A stretch of DNA of 64,000 bases from Empedobacter falsenii (GCF_019308355.1 NZ_JAAGKM010000005.1:52235-116234); one strand, 5' to 3'; numbered from the stretch's first letter, positions 35,495-45,443 are shown. Notes: generated by a model from the sequence alone, not told the origin. Made by a program: numbers and translations.

Positions 35495-36935
35495 AAATAG
35501 TTTAAAAAATATAATTGCAATAAGTCTTTTTGGAACAATGATTTGGAGCTGTAAAGCTCCTGCGGTAAGCAAAGAGATTGAAAATCATCAAGCACCAAAA
35601 ATTCCAGAAGCTTATCAGAATGTTCAAAATGATAATACACCAAGTTCTGGGTTAACGCCTTGGAAACAATTTTTTACTGATCCAAATTTGGTCGTTTTGA
35701 TTGAAGAAGCGTTAAAAAATAACCAAGAATTGATGATTACACTTCAAGAAATTGAGATTTCTAAAAATGAAGTGTTGTACAAAAACGGAAAATTATCGCC
35801 AACTGTTTCAGCAAATGCAGGAATTGGAGTTGAGAAAGTTGGTCGTTATACAAGTCAAGGTGCTGGTGATGCTTCGACTGAGATAAAACCCGGGAAAGAA
35901 ATGCCTGATCCTTTGATGGATTATGCGATTGGATTGAGCGCTGATTGGGAAGTTGATATTTGGAAAAAATTACGTAATTCGAAAGATGCTTCGATTGCGC
36001 GATATTTATCAACGGTAGAAGGAAAGAATTTTGTTTTGACAAATTTAATTTCAGAGATCGCGTCGTCTTATTATGAATTATTGTCTTTAGATAGTCAATT
36101 GGAGTTAATTCATCGAAATATTGAGTTACAGAAAGAATCACTTCGTGTAGTTAAAATTCAAAAGGAAGCAGCGCGTGAAACTGAATTAGCGGTGAAAAAA
36201 TTTGAAGCAGAGCTATTAAAATCAGAAAGTGAAGAGTTTAATATTAAACAAGATATCACAGAAACTGAGAATAGAATTAATGCATTATTGGGAAGATATC
36301 CGCAAACGATAAAACGTGATGGTTCGTCTTTTATGGATTTGATTCCACAAACAGTGCATGCAGGAATTCCTTCTGAATTATTATCAAATCGTCCTGATAT
36401 CAAACAAGCAGAATTAGAGTTAAAAGCTTCTGCTTTAGATGTGAAAGTGGCTCGTGCAGAGTTTTATCCGTCGCTTAATATTTCTGCGGCTTTAGGACTA
36501 AATGCGTTCAAACCATCTTATTTGGTAAAAATGCCAGAGTCCATTTTGTATTCATTGGCTGGAGAATTAGCTGCGCCTTTAATCAATAAAAGTGCGATAA
36601 AAGCGGAGTTTAATACAGCAAATGCTCATCAAATACAAGCGTTGTACGAATATGATAAAACGATTTTAAATGCTTATTTAGAAGTGTCAAATCAAATGTC
36701 GAAGATTAATAATTTAGAACAAAGTTATTCGTACAAAGATAAACAGGCGAAAGCACTTGTAGAATCTATTGATATTGCGAATCAGTTGTTCAAAAATAAT
36801 CGTGCAGATTATCTAGAAGTGTTAACAACTCAACGTGATTTATTGGATGCAAAAATGGAATTAATCGAAACAAAAGAAAAACAATTAAGTACAGTTGTCG
36901 CTATTTACAAAAGTTTAGGCGGAGGCTGGAAGTAG
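35487..36935 (+). CDS. Outer membrane efflux lipoprotein (TolC/NodT family)
   Basis: This 482-residue outer-membrane channel component has a lipoprotein signal with Cys22 (LFGTMIWSC). Two OEP repeats are visible, with long coiled-coil helices, ELLSNRPDIKQAELELKASALDVKVARAEFYPSLN as the conserved mid-repeat and NNRADYLEVLTTQRDLLDAKMELIETK near the end. It overlaps the permease gene by 8 nt, so translation is coupled. It completes the tripartite efflux operon. Confidence 0.95.
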   Translation: MNKNSLKNIIAISLFGTMIWSCKAPAVSKEIENHQAPKIPEAYQNVQNDNTPSSGLTPWKQFFTDPNLVVLIEEALKNNQELMITLQEIEISKNEVLYKNGKLSPTVSANAGIGVEKVGRYTSQGAGDASTEIKPGKEMPDPLMDYAIGLSADWEVDIWKKLRNSKDASIARYLSTVEGKNFVLTNLISEIASSYYELLSLDSQLELIHRNIELQKESLRVVKIQKEAARETELAVKKFEAELLKSESEEFNIKQDITETENRINALLGRYPQTIKRDGSSFMDLIPQTVHAGIPSELLSNRPDIKQAELELKASALDVKVARAEFYPSLNISAALGLNAFKPSYLVKMPESILYSLAGELAAPLINKSAIKAEFNTANAHQIQALYEYDKTILNAYLEVSNQMSKINNLEQSYSYKDKQAKALVESIDIANQLFKNNRADYLEVLTTQRDLLDAKMELIETKEKQLSTVVAIYKSLGGGWK

Positions 36936-36958
36936 TTTTCATATTCATTCTAACAAAG

Positions 36959-36987
36959 AAATAAGCTGCCCAAAAGGCAGCTTATTT
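36959..36987. terminator. Bidirectional terminator between the RND operon and the SPOR gene
   Basis: AAATAAGCTGCC / GGCAGCTTATTT is a perfect 12-bp stem with a CAAAA loop and flanking T-rich DNA. Confidence 0.8.
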
Positions 36988-37013
36988 CGATTTATTTTGT
37001 ATTAAAAAATGAT

Positions 37014-38168
37014 TTAATTTTCAGTTCTAACCCAAGTTCCAGGAGACTTTTTATTCACATCATTCATATATTTTTGCGCTTCTTCTATATTATTGAAGCT
37101 GCTATATGTAACATAATAATAGCGACCTTTTACATAAGAAATTCCAGCATCTTTGTAACCTTGTTTTTTCAATTCTTCAACCAAACGATCAGCATCTTCT
37201 TGACGTTTTAATGAAGCCGCAATTACTTGATATTTTTTATTGCTAGATTTTGCAGTTGTTTTAGTTGCAATTTCTTTTTTGTCCTCAACTTTCTTTTCAG
37301 CTGTTTTAGGAGTTTCAACTTTCGTTAATTTTTTCGTTTCTGTTTTTACAACTTCTTTTGTCGAAGGTTTTTCCTTTACAATTGCAGTAATTTCCTTTTC
37401 AGTCTCATTCAGTTTCGTTTCTTTTACAACTGTAATTTCAACTTTTTTAGGCGTTTCAATTGTATCTGTTTTCGTTACGGTTTCAGCAATTTGATATTCA
37501 ACCAAAGAAGGTTCAGCAATGGTTTGTGGCATATTATACACATCGTATTGCACTGTAGGTTTTTCAGTTTTGGTTGCGTCATCTTTACCAATCATTGGTA
37601 AAACCAAACCGCTCCATTGCTCCGTTACGAATTCTTGCACGGGTTGCGGTGTATTAAAATATAGGAAGCCACCAACAATAATGGGAATTAATGAGGCTGC
37701 GGCTAAAAATTTTGACATGTGTTTGTTAGAGGTTTTAGTTTTAGACGAATCTAAAATGTAATTGGCTTGTAAATTTGAAAGACCGTAAGCGGCGATGAAA
37801 TAATTTTGAGCATTTTCTGGTTTGAAGTCAATTTTTCCAGCGTCATTAAATTGTAATGATCCGATATTTTGTAAGGTTAAAACTTTTCCATTTTTCAAAT
37901 GTTCTTGCCAAAAATAAACTTGTTCATTCAAAAATGTTTGCGCATTTTCAAAAGACATTGGCTCATCTTCTACAATTTTATTAACCAAAACACCATCACT
38001 TTTTGTTAAAGTTGTATTGAAAGAAAGCTCTTTTCTTGGTGGAATAAATGTGTTTGTTTGCTCGTCAAACGCCACATTAGCAGTGTTTGAGATAAACGCA
38101 CCAAAGTTTGGAACGATTACACAATCGTGCTGAAATAATAATTGACTAATATGCTCTTCTAACCTCAT
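37014..38168 (-). CDS. HU-CCDC81 and SPOR domain membrane protein
   Basis: This 384-residue protein has an N-terminal CCDC81-type HU-like domain pair (MRLEEHISQLLFQHDCVIVPNFGAFI; VLTLQNIGSLQF), one membrane helix near residues 153-170 (FLAAASLIPIIVGGFLYF) and a long Lys/Thr/Glu-rich linker. A C-terminal SPOR domain (YQVIAASLKRQEDADRLVEELKKQG) should bind denuded peptidoglycan. The architecture is common in Bacteroidota and suggests a division-site protein whose cytoplasmic end may contact DNA or protein. It is divergent from dprA. Confidence 0.92.
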   Translation of the reverse strand: MRLEEHISQLLFQHDCVIVPNFGAFISNTANVAFDEQTNTFIPPRKELSFNTTLTKSDGVLVNKIVEDEPMSFENAQTFLNEQVYFWQEHLKNGKVLTLQNIGSLQFNDAGKIDFKPENAQNYFIAAYGLSNLQANYILDSSKTKTSNKHMSKFLAAASLIPIIVGGFLYFNTPQPVQEFVTEQWSGLVLPMIGKDDATKTEKPTVQYDVYNMPQTIAEPSLVEYQIAETVTKTDTIETPKKVEITVVKETKLNETEKEITAIVKEKPSTKEVVKTETKKLTKVETPKTAEKKVEDKKEIATKTTAKSSNKKYQVIAASLKRQEDADRLVEELKKQGYKDAGISYVKGRYYYVTYSSFNNIEEAQKYMNDVNKKSPGTWVRTEN

Positions 38169-38256
38169 ACTACGAAATTAACATTTTTTTTAGATTTAGC
38201 AAAAAATAAATACTTAAAATTATTCTTAGTTGGTTTAATATTAATAATTTAACAAA

Positions 38257-39354
38257 ATGCAAACCGATTTACCATATATTTTAGCACTTTCTTTCCAGAA
38301 AGGAATTGGCGATATCACGGCTCGAAAAATTATTCAATTTTTTGGTTCGGCAGCGGCTGCTTGGAATTGTAAACCAAAAGATTTGATGCAAATTTCGGGA
38401 ATTGGACAGCAAATAAGCAAAGATTTTGGGAATAAAAAATGGTTAGATTTAGCTTTTAACGAAATAGAATATTGTAAAAATAATCAAATCAATATTTTAA
38501 CTTTTTATGATGAAGCTTATCCACAATTCTTAAAAGAATGTATTGATGCACCTTTAGTGATTTTTTGCAAAGGAAATTTAGAATTTAATCATCTCAGTAA
38601 TAAAAAGATTTCGATTGTTGGAACACGAAAAATGACCAATTATGGACGAAATTTTATTACTGAATTAATTGAAGGTTTAGCTGATTTTGATGTTACAATT
38701 GTGAGTGGATTGGCGTATGGTTGCGATATTGAAGCACATTCAAATGCGCTTAAAAATAATGTTGTAACATGGTCGGTAATGGGAACAAATTTTGAACGAA
38801 TTTATCCTGTTGCTCACAAAAAAATTGCGATTGAAATTTTACAAAAAGGAGGTTGGATTACCGAGCAACCAAGTTTTAAAATTGCTTCACCTGAAGCTTT
38901 TTTACAACGAAATCGGATTATTGCAGGTTTGTCGGATATTACAATTGTGGTAGAGTCTGCTTTTAAAGGAGGAAGTTTGGTGACTGCAAAATTTGCAAAT
39001 GAATATAATCGCGAAGTATTTGCTTTACCAGGGAAATCAACCGATGTGTTGAGTATTGGGTGTAATTATTTGATAAAATCTCATCAAGCTTATTTGGTCG
39101 AAAATTCGAAAGATATTATTGATTATTTTAACTTCAATTCGAAGAAGAAACCAAAACAAATAGATTTGTTTATTGAGTTTTCTGATGATGAAAATTTAAT
39201 TGTAAATTATCTCAAAACCAATGGAAAACAACATATTGATAAAATGTCTTTTGACTTAAATTTGAAATCCTACGAATTGATGCCAACTTTATTAGATTTA
39301 GAATTGAAGCAAATAATTTCTACTCTTCCAGGTAAATTTTATGATTTATTGTAA
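38257..39354 (+). CDS. dprA: DNA-processing protein DprA
   Basis: This 365-residue protein loads RecA on incoming single-stranded DNA during transformation. It has an N-terminal helix-hairpin-helix region (LQISGIGQQISKDFG), then the Rossmann DprA core: ISIVGTRKMTNYGRNF, IVSGLAYGCDIEAHSNAL, ITEQPSFKIASPEAFLQRNRIIAGLS and VVESAFKGGSLVTAKFA. The C-terminal winged-helix is about residues 300-365. No com genes are adjacent, so natural competence is not demonstrated. Confidence 0.95.
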   Translation: MQTDLPYILALSFQKGIGDITARKIIQFFGSAAAAWNCKPKDLMQISGIGQQISKDFGNKKWLDLAFNEIEYCKNNQINILTFYDEAYPQFLKECIDAPLVIFCKGNLEFNHLSNKKISIVGTRKMTNYGRNFITELIEGLADFDVTIVSGLAYGCDIEAHSNALKNNVVTWSVMGTNFERIYPVAHKKIAIEILQKGGWITEQPSFKIASPEAFLQRNRIIAGLSDITIVVESAFKGGSLVTAKFANEYNREVFALPGKSTDVLSIGCNYLIKSHQAYLVENSKDIIDYFNFNSKKKPKQIDLFIEFSDDENLIVNYLKTNGKQHIDKMSFDLNLKSYELMPTLLDLELKQIISTLPGKFYDLL

Positions 39355-39398
39355 CAAGCAATACAATTTTTAGCAAGTTATTTTGTTATAAATTACAG

Positions 39399-39406
39399 TA
39401 TTTTTG
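39399..39406 (+). promoter_or_regulatory. TAnnTTTG -7 box directly before porZ
   Basis: TATTTTTG ends 6 nt before the ATG at 39413, implying a leaderless or nearly leaderless porZ-recO message. Confidence 0.55.
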
Positions 39407-39412
39407 TGCATT

Positions 39413-41662
39413 ATGAAGACAAAATTGTTCATTTTCATCACCATGATTTTCACAAGTTTAAACGCTCAAAATGATAAAGTGCGTTGGACTGATCTTTTTT
39501 CTTACAATAATGTGAAATTGTTGGAAGAAGTAAATGGTGTGATTTATTGTGGAACTGAAAACGGAATTTTCTTGTTCAATCCTCAAAATCCAACAAGTGA
39601 TTGGATTAAGTTAAATAAAACCAATTTCTTGAACAATGTTGGGGTTTCTGCAATGGCTTATGACAAAGATTCTGATTCGTTTTTAGTTGGTTATGAAAAT
39701 GGAGGTTTAGATTTATTGAAATCTGGAGAATCAACAATGGTTTTGGATATCAAATGGAATGGTTTTTCGGGTGATAAAAAAGTCAATCATATTTTTATAA
39801 ATGATGGAATTGCGTTTATTTCTGGAGCTTTTGGAATTGTTTCTTTCGACTTAAAAAAGGAAGAATTTAAAGAGACAACACGTACAAATACAGCTGTTGT
39901 AAATGATGCAACAATTTTGAATAATAAACTATATATCGCAACTTCAAACGGAATTTATTCAAGTGAATTAACTTCAAAAAAAATAAATAATCCAAATATT
40001 AATTCGTGGACACAGCCAACATTTAATCAAAATGTTACCAATATAGAATTATTTGAAAATGAGATTTATTATTCGGTAAACAATGAATTAAAATCATTAA
40101 GTGGAACTTCTACCCCCCCTTTTAATTTGATTAAAGAGTTAAAATCGTCGAATGGTAAATTAATAATTACTCAGAATAATCAAATTTCTGTTTTCAAAGG
40201 AGATAATTACCCTTTAATTGATGAAGATGGAAATGAAATAAATTTCAATTCTGGAATTTTTATTAACAATATTTATTTTGGAGGATCTGTAAATCATGGA
40301 ATTATTAATTTATCTAATCATAAAGAATTTTATCCCGATGGACCTTTCAATAATAAAGCTTGGTCTGTAACAACAAAAAATGGAAAAGTCTGGATTGCTC
40401 CAGGAGGAACTCAAGGTTATGGAAATGTTTTAGATAATAGTGATGGTTTCTATTATTATAATCTAAAACAATGGAACAATTTTCGTTCAAAAGATATTTT
40501 TGATATTCGAGATGTTTTAAGAATCGCTCCTCATCCAGATAAAAATAATAATACATTTATAGTTTCATCATTCAATAAGTATGGACGCGATGTAAATGGA
40601 CGAACAGATTTATTAGAATTTGATCCAACTAAATTCGAGTTTGCAAATAATTATAAACCTGATCGAATTATTAGTAATCAGTTCCCTAGTTCTAGAATTT
40701 CGGGCTTGGCTTATGATAAGTTAGGAAACTTACATATTGGCGCTTCATTTCCAGATGGAAAATCTCCTGATTATAATTCGGTTTATTACTTAGAACGTAA
40801 TGCTAATGGGACGTGGAATAATATTTCTGTTGATAAAGCCTCTGCAATAGTGGCTCTAACTCCTGATTTTTCTGATATTTATACCTATTATCCAAGTGGT
40901 AGAGAAGGAGGAGGGGTTGCTGTATTAGATAAAAATTATCAAATAGTAACAACTTTAACAACTTCAAACAAGTTGCCTATTAATAACGTTTTGACAGTTG
41001 CAAATGATAGATCAAACAACTTGTGGATAGGAACTCAACAAGGTTTAGTCGTTTTGTACGGAGCTGATAATGCTGTAAGTTCTAATAATATAATTGCTGA
41101 GCCTGTTGTCATTATTCAAGATGGAATTCCGGAAGCGTTGTTAACCGATGTTGGGATTTACGCTATAAAAGTAGATAACGCAAATAATAAATGGATTGCA
41201 ACAAATGGGGCAGGAGTTTATTATGTTTCGGATAATGGAGAATCGACGAAATTGCATTTTACGTCTAAAAATTCATCTTTACCTTCGGATGTTGTGTACG
41301 ATGTTTCGATTGATGAATCGACAGGAAAAGTATATTTTGCAACGGAAAAAGGTGTGGTTTCGTATAACGGAGATGTATCGACAGAAGCGAATAATTTTAA
41401 CAATGCAATTGCTTATCCTAATCCTTATCGCCCAGAATATAAGGGAAATGTCACGATAAAAAATCTTCCAAATCGTGCGTTGGTTAAGATTACAGATATT
41501 GTTGGAAATTTACTTTTTGAGAAAAAAGCAGAAGGAGGAATTGTAGAATGGAACACAAATAATGCAAAAGGAAAGCCCGTAGCTTCTGGAATTTACTTAG
41601 TTTTGATGACAAATGCTGATGGTACAGATACCAAAACATTAAAAATTGCAGTTGTCCGTTAA
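39413..41662 (+). CDS. porZ: PorZ-like type IX secretion system protein
   Basis: This 749-residue exported protein starts at the ATG at 39413; a TTG three codons upstream lies inside the promoter box. It has a signal peptide (MKTKLFIFITMIFTSLNA), then a two-propeller body with repeated NGIFL/NGIYS and W-x-G-T-x-x-G-L/V blades (LWIGTQQGLVVL; KWIATNGAGVYYV). The C-terminal sorting-type beta-sandwich reads AYPNPYRPEYKGNVTI, ending VASGIYLVLMTNADGTDTKTLKIAVVR. In Porphyromonas PorZ delivers A-LPS to the T9SS sortase at the cell surface. It is coupled to recO by a 1-nt overlap. Confidence 0.85.
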   Translation: MKTKLFIFITMIFTSLNAQNDKVRWTDLFSYNNVKLLEEVNGVIYCGTENGIFLFNPQNPTSDWIKLNKTNFLNNVGVSAMAYDKDSDSFLVGYENGGLDLLKSGESTMVLDIKWNGFSGDKKVNHIFINDGIAFISGAFGIVSFDLKKEEFKETTRTNTAVVNDATILNNKLYIATSNGIYSSELTSKKINNPNINSWTQPTFNQNVTNIELFENEIYYSVNNELKSLSGTSTPPFNLIKELKSSNGKLIITQNNQISVFKGDNYPLIDEDGNEINFNSGIFINNIYFGGSVNHGIINLSNHKEFYPDGPFNNKAWSVTTKNGKVWIAPGGTQGYGNVLDNSDGFYYYNLKQWNNFRSKDIFDIRDVLRIAPHPDKNNNTFIVSSFNKYGRDVNGRTDLLEFDPTKFEFANNYKPDRIISNQFPSSRISGLAYDKLGNLHIGASFPDGKSPDYNSVYYLERNANGTWNNISVDKASAIVALTPDFSDIYTYYPSGREGGGVAVLDKNYQIVTTLTTSNKLPINNVLTVANDRSNNLWIGTQQGLVVLYGADNAVSSNNIIAEPVVIIQDGIPEALLTDVGIYAIKVDNANNKWIATNGAGVYYVSDNGESTKLHFTSKNSSLPSDVVYDVSIDESTGKVYFATEKGVVSYNGDVSTEANNFNNAIAYPNPYRPEYKGNVTIKNLPNRALVKITDIVGNLLFEKKAEGGIVEWNTNNAKGKPVASGIYLVLMTNADGTDTKTLKIAVVR

Positions 41663-42381
41663 TGAAAATTTTAGAAACCAAAGCCATTGTACTTTCGAGT
41701 TTAAAATATGGTGACACGAGTTTAATTATTCGTTGTTATACACAAGATTTTGGCTTAAAATCATTTATAGCAAAAGGAGTTTTCTCCAAAAAAAAACGAA
41801 ATACTTCGTTGTATTTTCCGCTAGCAGAAATAGATTTGAGCTTTCAACCGAAATCAAATGAACAACAATTAGTTTTCTTAAAATCAGCTCAGACGTCGCA
41901 TTATTATGAATCGTTGCATTTTCATCCCATCAAATCGGCGATTGTTTTTTTCTTAGCTGAAATCCTAAACTTAGTTCTAAAAGAAGAATCAGATAATCCA
42001 GAATTATATTTTTACATCGAAGATTCGTTAAAAGAATTTGATCAAAAAAAAGATGATTTTGCAGATTTTCATTTGATTTTTTTAATTCAATTATCACATT
42101 TTCTTGGTTTTTATCCCAACTTAGAAATTGATGGAAATCTATTCGATTTAGAAAATGGATTTTTCACAAATTCGAATTCATCTATCAATATGTTGAAAGC
42201 AGATGAAACTGTTTTGTTCAAAAAATTGTTAGAATTACACTTTTCCGAAGATTCAAAAAATACATTCAACCAATCGCAACGTTCTCTTTTACTCGAAATT
42301 CTAGTGAAGTACTATCAAATTCACACCAATAATTTTAAGAAGCCAAAATCATTACAAGTTTTATACGAATTGTTTAGTTAA
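41662..42381 (+). CDS. recO: DNA repair protein RecO
   Basis: This 239-residue recombination mediator acts with RecF/RecR. It has the N-terminal OB fold (LETKAIVLSSLKYGDTSLIIRCYTQDFG), then the helical domain. The usual zinc-binding cysteines of RecO are absent, as is common in Bacteroidota. The ATG shares its A with the porZ stop codon (TAATG). Confidence 0.92.
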   Translation: MKILETKAIVLSSLKYGDTSLIIRCYTQDFGLKSFIAKGVFSKKKRNTSLYFPLAEIDLSFQPKSNEQQLVFLKSAQTSHYYESLHFHPIKSAIVFFLAEILNLVLKEESDNPELYFYIEDSLKEFDQKKDDFADFHLIFLIQLSHFLGFYPNLEIDGNLFDLENGFFTNSNSSINMLKADETVLFKKLLELHFSEDSKNTFNQSQRSLLLEILVKYYQIHTNNFKKPKSLQVLYELFS

Positions 42382-42435
42382 TCTCCCGAAATAAATTCTA
42401 ACAAATCTTTAAAACAAAGAATAAATAAAACTCCA

Positions 42436-42443
42436 TATATTTG
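42436..42443 (+). promoter_or_regulatory. TAnnTTTG -7 box
   Basis: TATATTTG ends 21 nt before the ATG of the trans-sulfuration enzyme gene. Confidence 0.6.
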
Positions 42444-42464
42444 CTATAGTTAAAAGCATTTACA

Positions 42465-43616
42465 ATGAAATTCAATACAAAAGCTATACATGGAGGTCAA
42501 CAACATGACCCTTCTACAGGAGCCGTAATGACTCCAATTTACCAAACATCAACATTCGCGCAAAGATCACCAGGAGATTACAAAGGATACGAATATTCTC
42601 GTGGTGCAAATCCAACAAGAACTGCTTTAGAAAATGCATTAGCATCTATCGAAGGTGGAGTTGCAGGTTTTGCATTTGGTTCTGGTTTGGCAGCAATCGA
42701 TGGTGTATTAAAATTATTTAAACCAGGTGATGAAATCATCGCGATGGACGATTTATATGGAGGTTCTTACCGTTTGTTTACACGTGTTTATGAAAAATTC
42801 GGATTGAAATTCCATTTTGTAGACATGACAAATGTTGAGGCTGTTGTTGCTTTAATTAATGATAATACAAAAATGGTTTGGGTTGAAACACCTACAAATC
42901 CATTGATGAAAGTGGTTGATATCAAAGCGGTAAATGATGCTGCAAAAGCAAAAAAATCTGATATTTTAGTCGCTGTTGATAATACATTTGCGTCGCCATA
43001 TTTACAACGACCAATTGAGTTGGGAGCAGATATAGTGATGCATTCAGCAACAAAATATTTAGGAGGTCACTCAGATTTAGTTGCTGGAGCAATTGTGGTA
43101 AACTCTGAACAATTGGCAACAGATGTTCACTTCAATTTATTTGCAACAGGAGGAATTTTAGGACCACAAGATTCTTACTTAGTTTTACGTGGAATCAAAA
43201 CATTGGCTGTTCGTATGGATCGTCATTGTTCAAATGGAATGAAAATCGCACAATTTTTAGAAGCTCATCCTAAAGTTGCGCATACGTATTATCCAGGTTT
43301 AGAAAATCATCCACAACACGAAATTGCGAAAAAGCAAATGAAAGATTTCGGAGGAATGGTAACGTTTACGTTGACTTCTGGGAAAAAAGAAGATGCTTTC
43401 AAAATTTTAGAAAACTTAAAAGTCTTCACTTTAGCTGAATCATTAGGAGGAGTTGAATCGTTAGCAAATCATCCAGCTACGATGACACACGCATCTATTC
43501 CAGCTGAAAAACGTGCTGAAATTGGTATTACAGATGATCTAATTCGTTTGTCTGTTGGTATCGAAGATATAGATGACTTATTAGAAGATTTAGAACAAGT
43601 TTTGAACTTGATTTAA
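42465..43616 (+). CDS. Trans-sulfuration PLP enzyme (cystathionine gamma-synthase or gamma-lyase)
   Basis: This 383-residue Cys/Met-metabolism PLP enzyme has the pyridoxal lysine at Lys197 (VMHSATKYLGGHSD), the substrate-entrance tyrosines in YEYSRGANPTR, and DLYGGSYRLFTRVYEKFG. The C-terminus has AESLGGVESLANHPATMTHAS and RLSVGIEDIDDL. Synthase, beta-lyase and gamma-lyase cannot be told apart from sequence alone. It stands alone with its own promoter and terminator. Confidence 0.93.
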   Translation: MKFNTKAIHGGQQHDPSTGAVMTPIYQTSTFAQRSPGDYKGYEYSRGANPTRTALENALASIEGGVAGFAFGSGLAAIDGVLKLFKPGDEIIAMDDLYGGSYRLFTRVYEKFGLKFHFVDMTNVEAVVALINDNTKMVWVETPTNPLMKVVDIKAVNDAAKAKKSDILVAVDNTFASPYLQRPIELGADIVMHSATKYLGGHSDLVAGAIVVNSEQLATDVHFNLFATGGILGPQDSYLVLRGIKTLAVRMDRHCSNGMKIAQFLEAHPKVAHTYYPGLENHPQHEIAKKQMKDFGGMVTFTLTSGKKEDAFKILENLKVFTLAESLGGVESLANHPATMTHASIPAEKRAEIGITDDLIRLSVGIEDIDDLLEDLEQVLNLI

Positions 43617-43633
43617 TCGATAAATGGAAAATA

Positions 43634-43664
43634 AAAAAACGGAATCTATAAGATTCCGTTTTTT
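43634..43664. terminator. Bidirectional terminator
   Basis: AACGGAATCT / AGATTCCGTT with an ATA loop between an A-run and a T-run. Confidence 0.85.
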
Positions 43665-44723
43665 TTATTGAATTGGAGTTAACGCTTCAGAATTTCGGAG
43701 TATTGCAATATATTGAAAATAATCAGTTGTTTTTAAATTTTCTTTTGGTGTAAAGTTTTCTCCAAATAATCTTGACTTTATTTGAATTAAATTTTGAGAA
43801 GATTTGTATGGTGAATTTTTCGCATTAAGATTAAAAATTGAAATGGAATTAGACTTTGCAAGTTCTTTAAAATCAAGAATACCTTTTATTAACATCATCG
43901 GTCCATCAGCATTTACCCAGTTTATTTTTTCATTTTCTGGAGTAGGAAATTGATCATTTTTAGGTAAATACATTTCACTGTCCAATGTATAACTTACGAT
44001 GCTTGTTACGTTATATTTATTGTCTAAAAGTCTTTCAGCAAAAGGTTTTTCTTTATCATTCATACTTTTTTGAAGTGTATGAAAAAGACCAAATAATCCA
44101 TAGAATTTTTCATTTTGTAGATGATTCTTTGAAATGATATGATTAAAATTTTCAATCATTGCAGAATCTCTTGAAATTTTGTTGTTAGAATCATCAAAGT
44201 TTGTATCAATACCCAAAACAACGATTTTAGATGAATCATTTAATGTTTTATTGTAATCATACAAGTTGTTCCATTTTTTTAGTAACTCTTGACTTGATTG
44301 TTGAGGAATTCTTTTTTTAATAGCTAAAACAACTTCTTTTAATAATTTTTCATTTTTAACATCGGAGCTTAGAAATGTGTTTAATTTTTTAGAATTTAAA
44401 CTGTCCATTTCGGCAATGTAATAGTTGAATCCAAGATTCTTATTCAAATATTTAAACATAAATTCATCTAATTTTTGATTGTCAGCAAAACCATGAATTT
44501 CACCTAATAGAATAACATTTGAAGTGTTGAAGTTATTATCAAAAATCTGAGAATCAAAGTTGCTGTCAATTGTTGTTTTATTATTTTTTAGATAGCCAAT
44601 ATTTGTTTCATTTTTAGAAGCTAAGAAAATTTTATTACTAATAAATAAATACAAAAAAATAAGTGTAATTATTGAAATTAGAGCAATAAAGAAGATTTTT
44701 AGGATTTTGATAAGTGTTTTCAT
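43665..44723 (-). CDS. Membrane-anchored protein with GEIHG (ChaN/EreA-like) domain
   Basis: The protein has 352 residues from the ATG at 44723, with a membrane anchor at about residues 8-32 (IFFIALISIITLIFLYLFI). A cytoplasm-external domain follows, with VILLGEIHGFADNQ at about residue 70 and a later GLFGLFHTLQ. The Gly-Glu-x-His pattern and second histidine recall the ChaN/TIKI/erythromycin-esterase fold, whose members use such residues in hydrolysis or metal binding. No specific family is assigned. The gene is monocistronic and more AT-rich and Asn/Lys-rich than its neighbours. Confidence 0.65.
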   Translation of the reverse strand: MKTLIKILKIFFIALISIITLIFLYLFISNKIFLASKNETNIGYLKNNKTTIDSNFDSQIFDNNFNTSNVILLGEIHGFADNQKLDEFMFKYLNKNLGFNYYIAEMDSLNSKKLNTFLSSDVKNEKLLKEVVLAIKKRIPQQSSQELLKKWNNLYDYNKTLNDSSKIVVLGIDTNFDDSNNKISRDSAMIENFNHIISKNHLQNEKFYGLFGLFHTLQKSMNDKEKPFAERLLDNKYNVTSIVSYTLDSEMYLPKNDQFPTPENEKINWVNADGPMMLIKGILDFKELAKSNSISIFNLNAKNSPYKSSQNLIQIKSRLFGENFTPKENLKTTDYFQYIAILRNSEALTPIQ

Positions 44724-44847
44724 GTTGTTAATTTTTATCAAAACTATAGTTAGCAAAAGACTTGTATAAATATATGTTTACGAATTGTTGATTTTTTAGG
44801 ATGAATTGAGAAAATCATTTACTGAAAATTTTTTCTATTTTTATAAA

Positions 44848-45441
44848 ATGAAGTTTCTAATTCTTTTCTTACTTTCTGTGATGAGTTTTGCTCAAAAGTT
44901 GGATACGATTAATCTCAATCAAGTTGAGGTAGTGAATTATTCCAATTACAAACAATTTCGTCCAAAGTTTAAACAAGTGGTTCGATTAACGGATAACACA
45001 AGTTTCGGACTTAAAATATTTTCGAATTTATTACTTCCAAATGAGAAAGAAATTGAAATTGTCGCAATTGAAATTTTGTTTGAATCAAAAGTGAAAAAGA
45101 AAAATTATTGCAACGAATATTATTATTTCAAACCAATGATTCTAAAATCGATTGAGGATAAACAAAGTTTGATTGAAGAAAAATGGTTTGAAGTGGATAA
45201 AGATTATCAAGGAAAATATATTTTTCCGATTCATTTAAAACTTAAACCTTCCGAAGCCAAAAACTATTTTATTGGTTTAGAAACTTCTTACGAAAATCCT
45301 TTTTGTCCCGAAGGAAATGGTTATTTTGATTTGATTGTAACAAAAAAATCAGTCGAATATTACAATGAAATTAATGGTGAAATGATTAAACAAGATATTT
45401 TGAAAAATCATTCACTTAACTACAAAATCTATTACAAATAG
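44848..45441 (+). CDS. Exported protein of unknown function
   Basis: This 197-residue protein starts at the ATG at 44848, giving a signal peptide (MKFLILFLLSVMSFAQ) followed by a beta-rich domain of the kind seen in Flavobacterium surface or periplasmic proteins (LDTINLNQVEVVNY; LKPSEAKNYFIGLET). No family recognised. It converges on the next gene with only 2 nt between stop codons. A -7-like TATTTTTA lies just upstream. Confidence 0.65.
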   Translation: MKFLILFLLSVMSFAQKLDTINLNQVEVVNYSNYKQFRPKFKQVVRLTDNTSFGLKIFSNLLLPNEKEIEIVAIEILFESKVKKKNYCNEYYYFKPMILKSIEDKQSLIEEKWFEVDKDYQGKYIFPIHLKLKPSEAKNYFIGLETSYENPFCPEGNGYFDLIVTKKSVEYYNEINGEMIKQDILKNHSLNYKIYYK

Positions 45442-45443
45442 AT

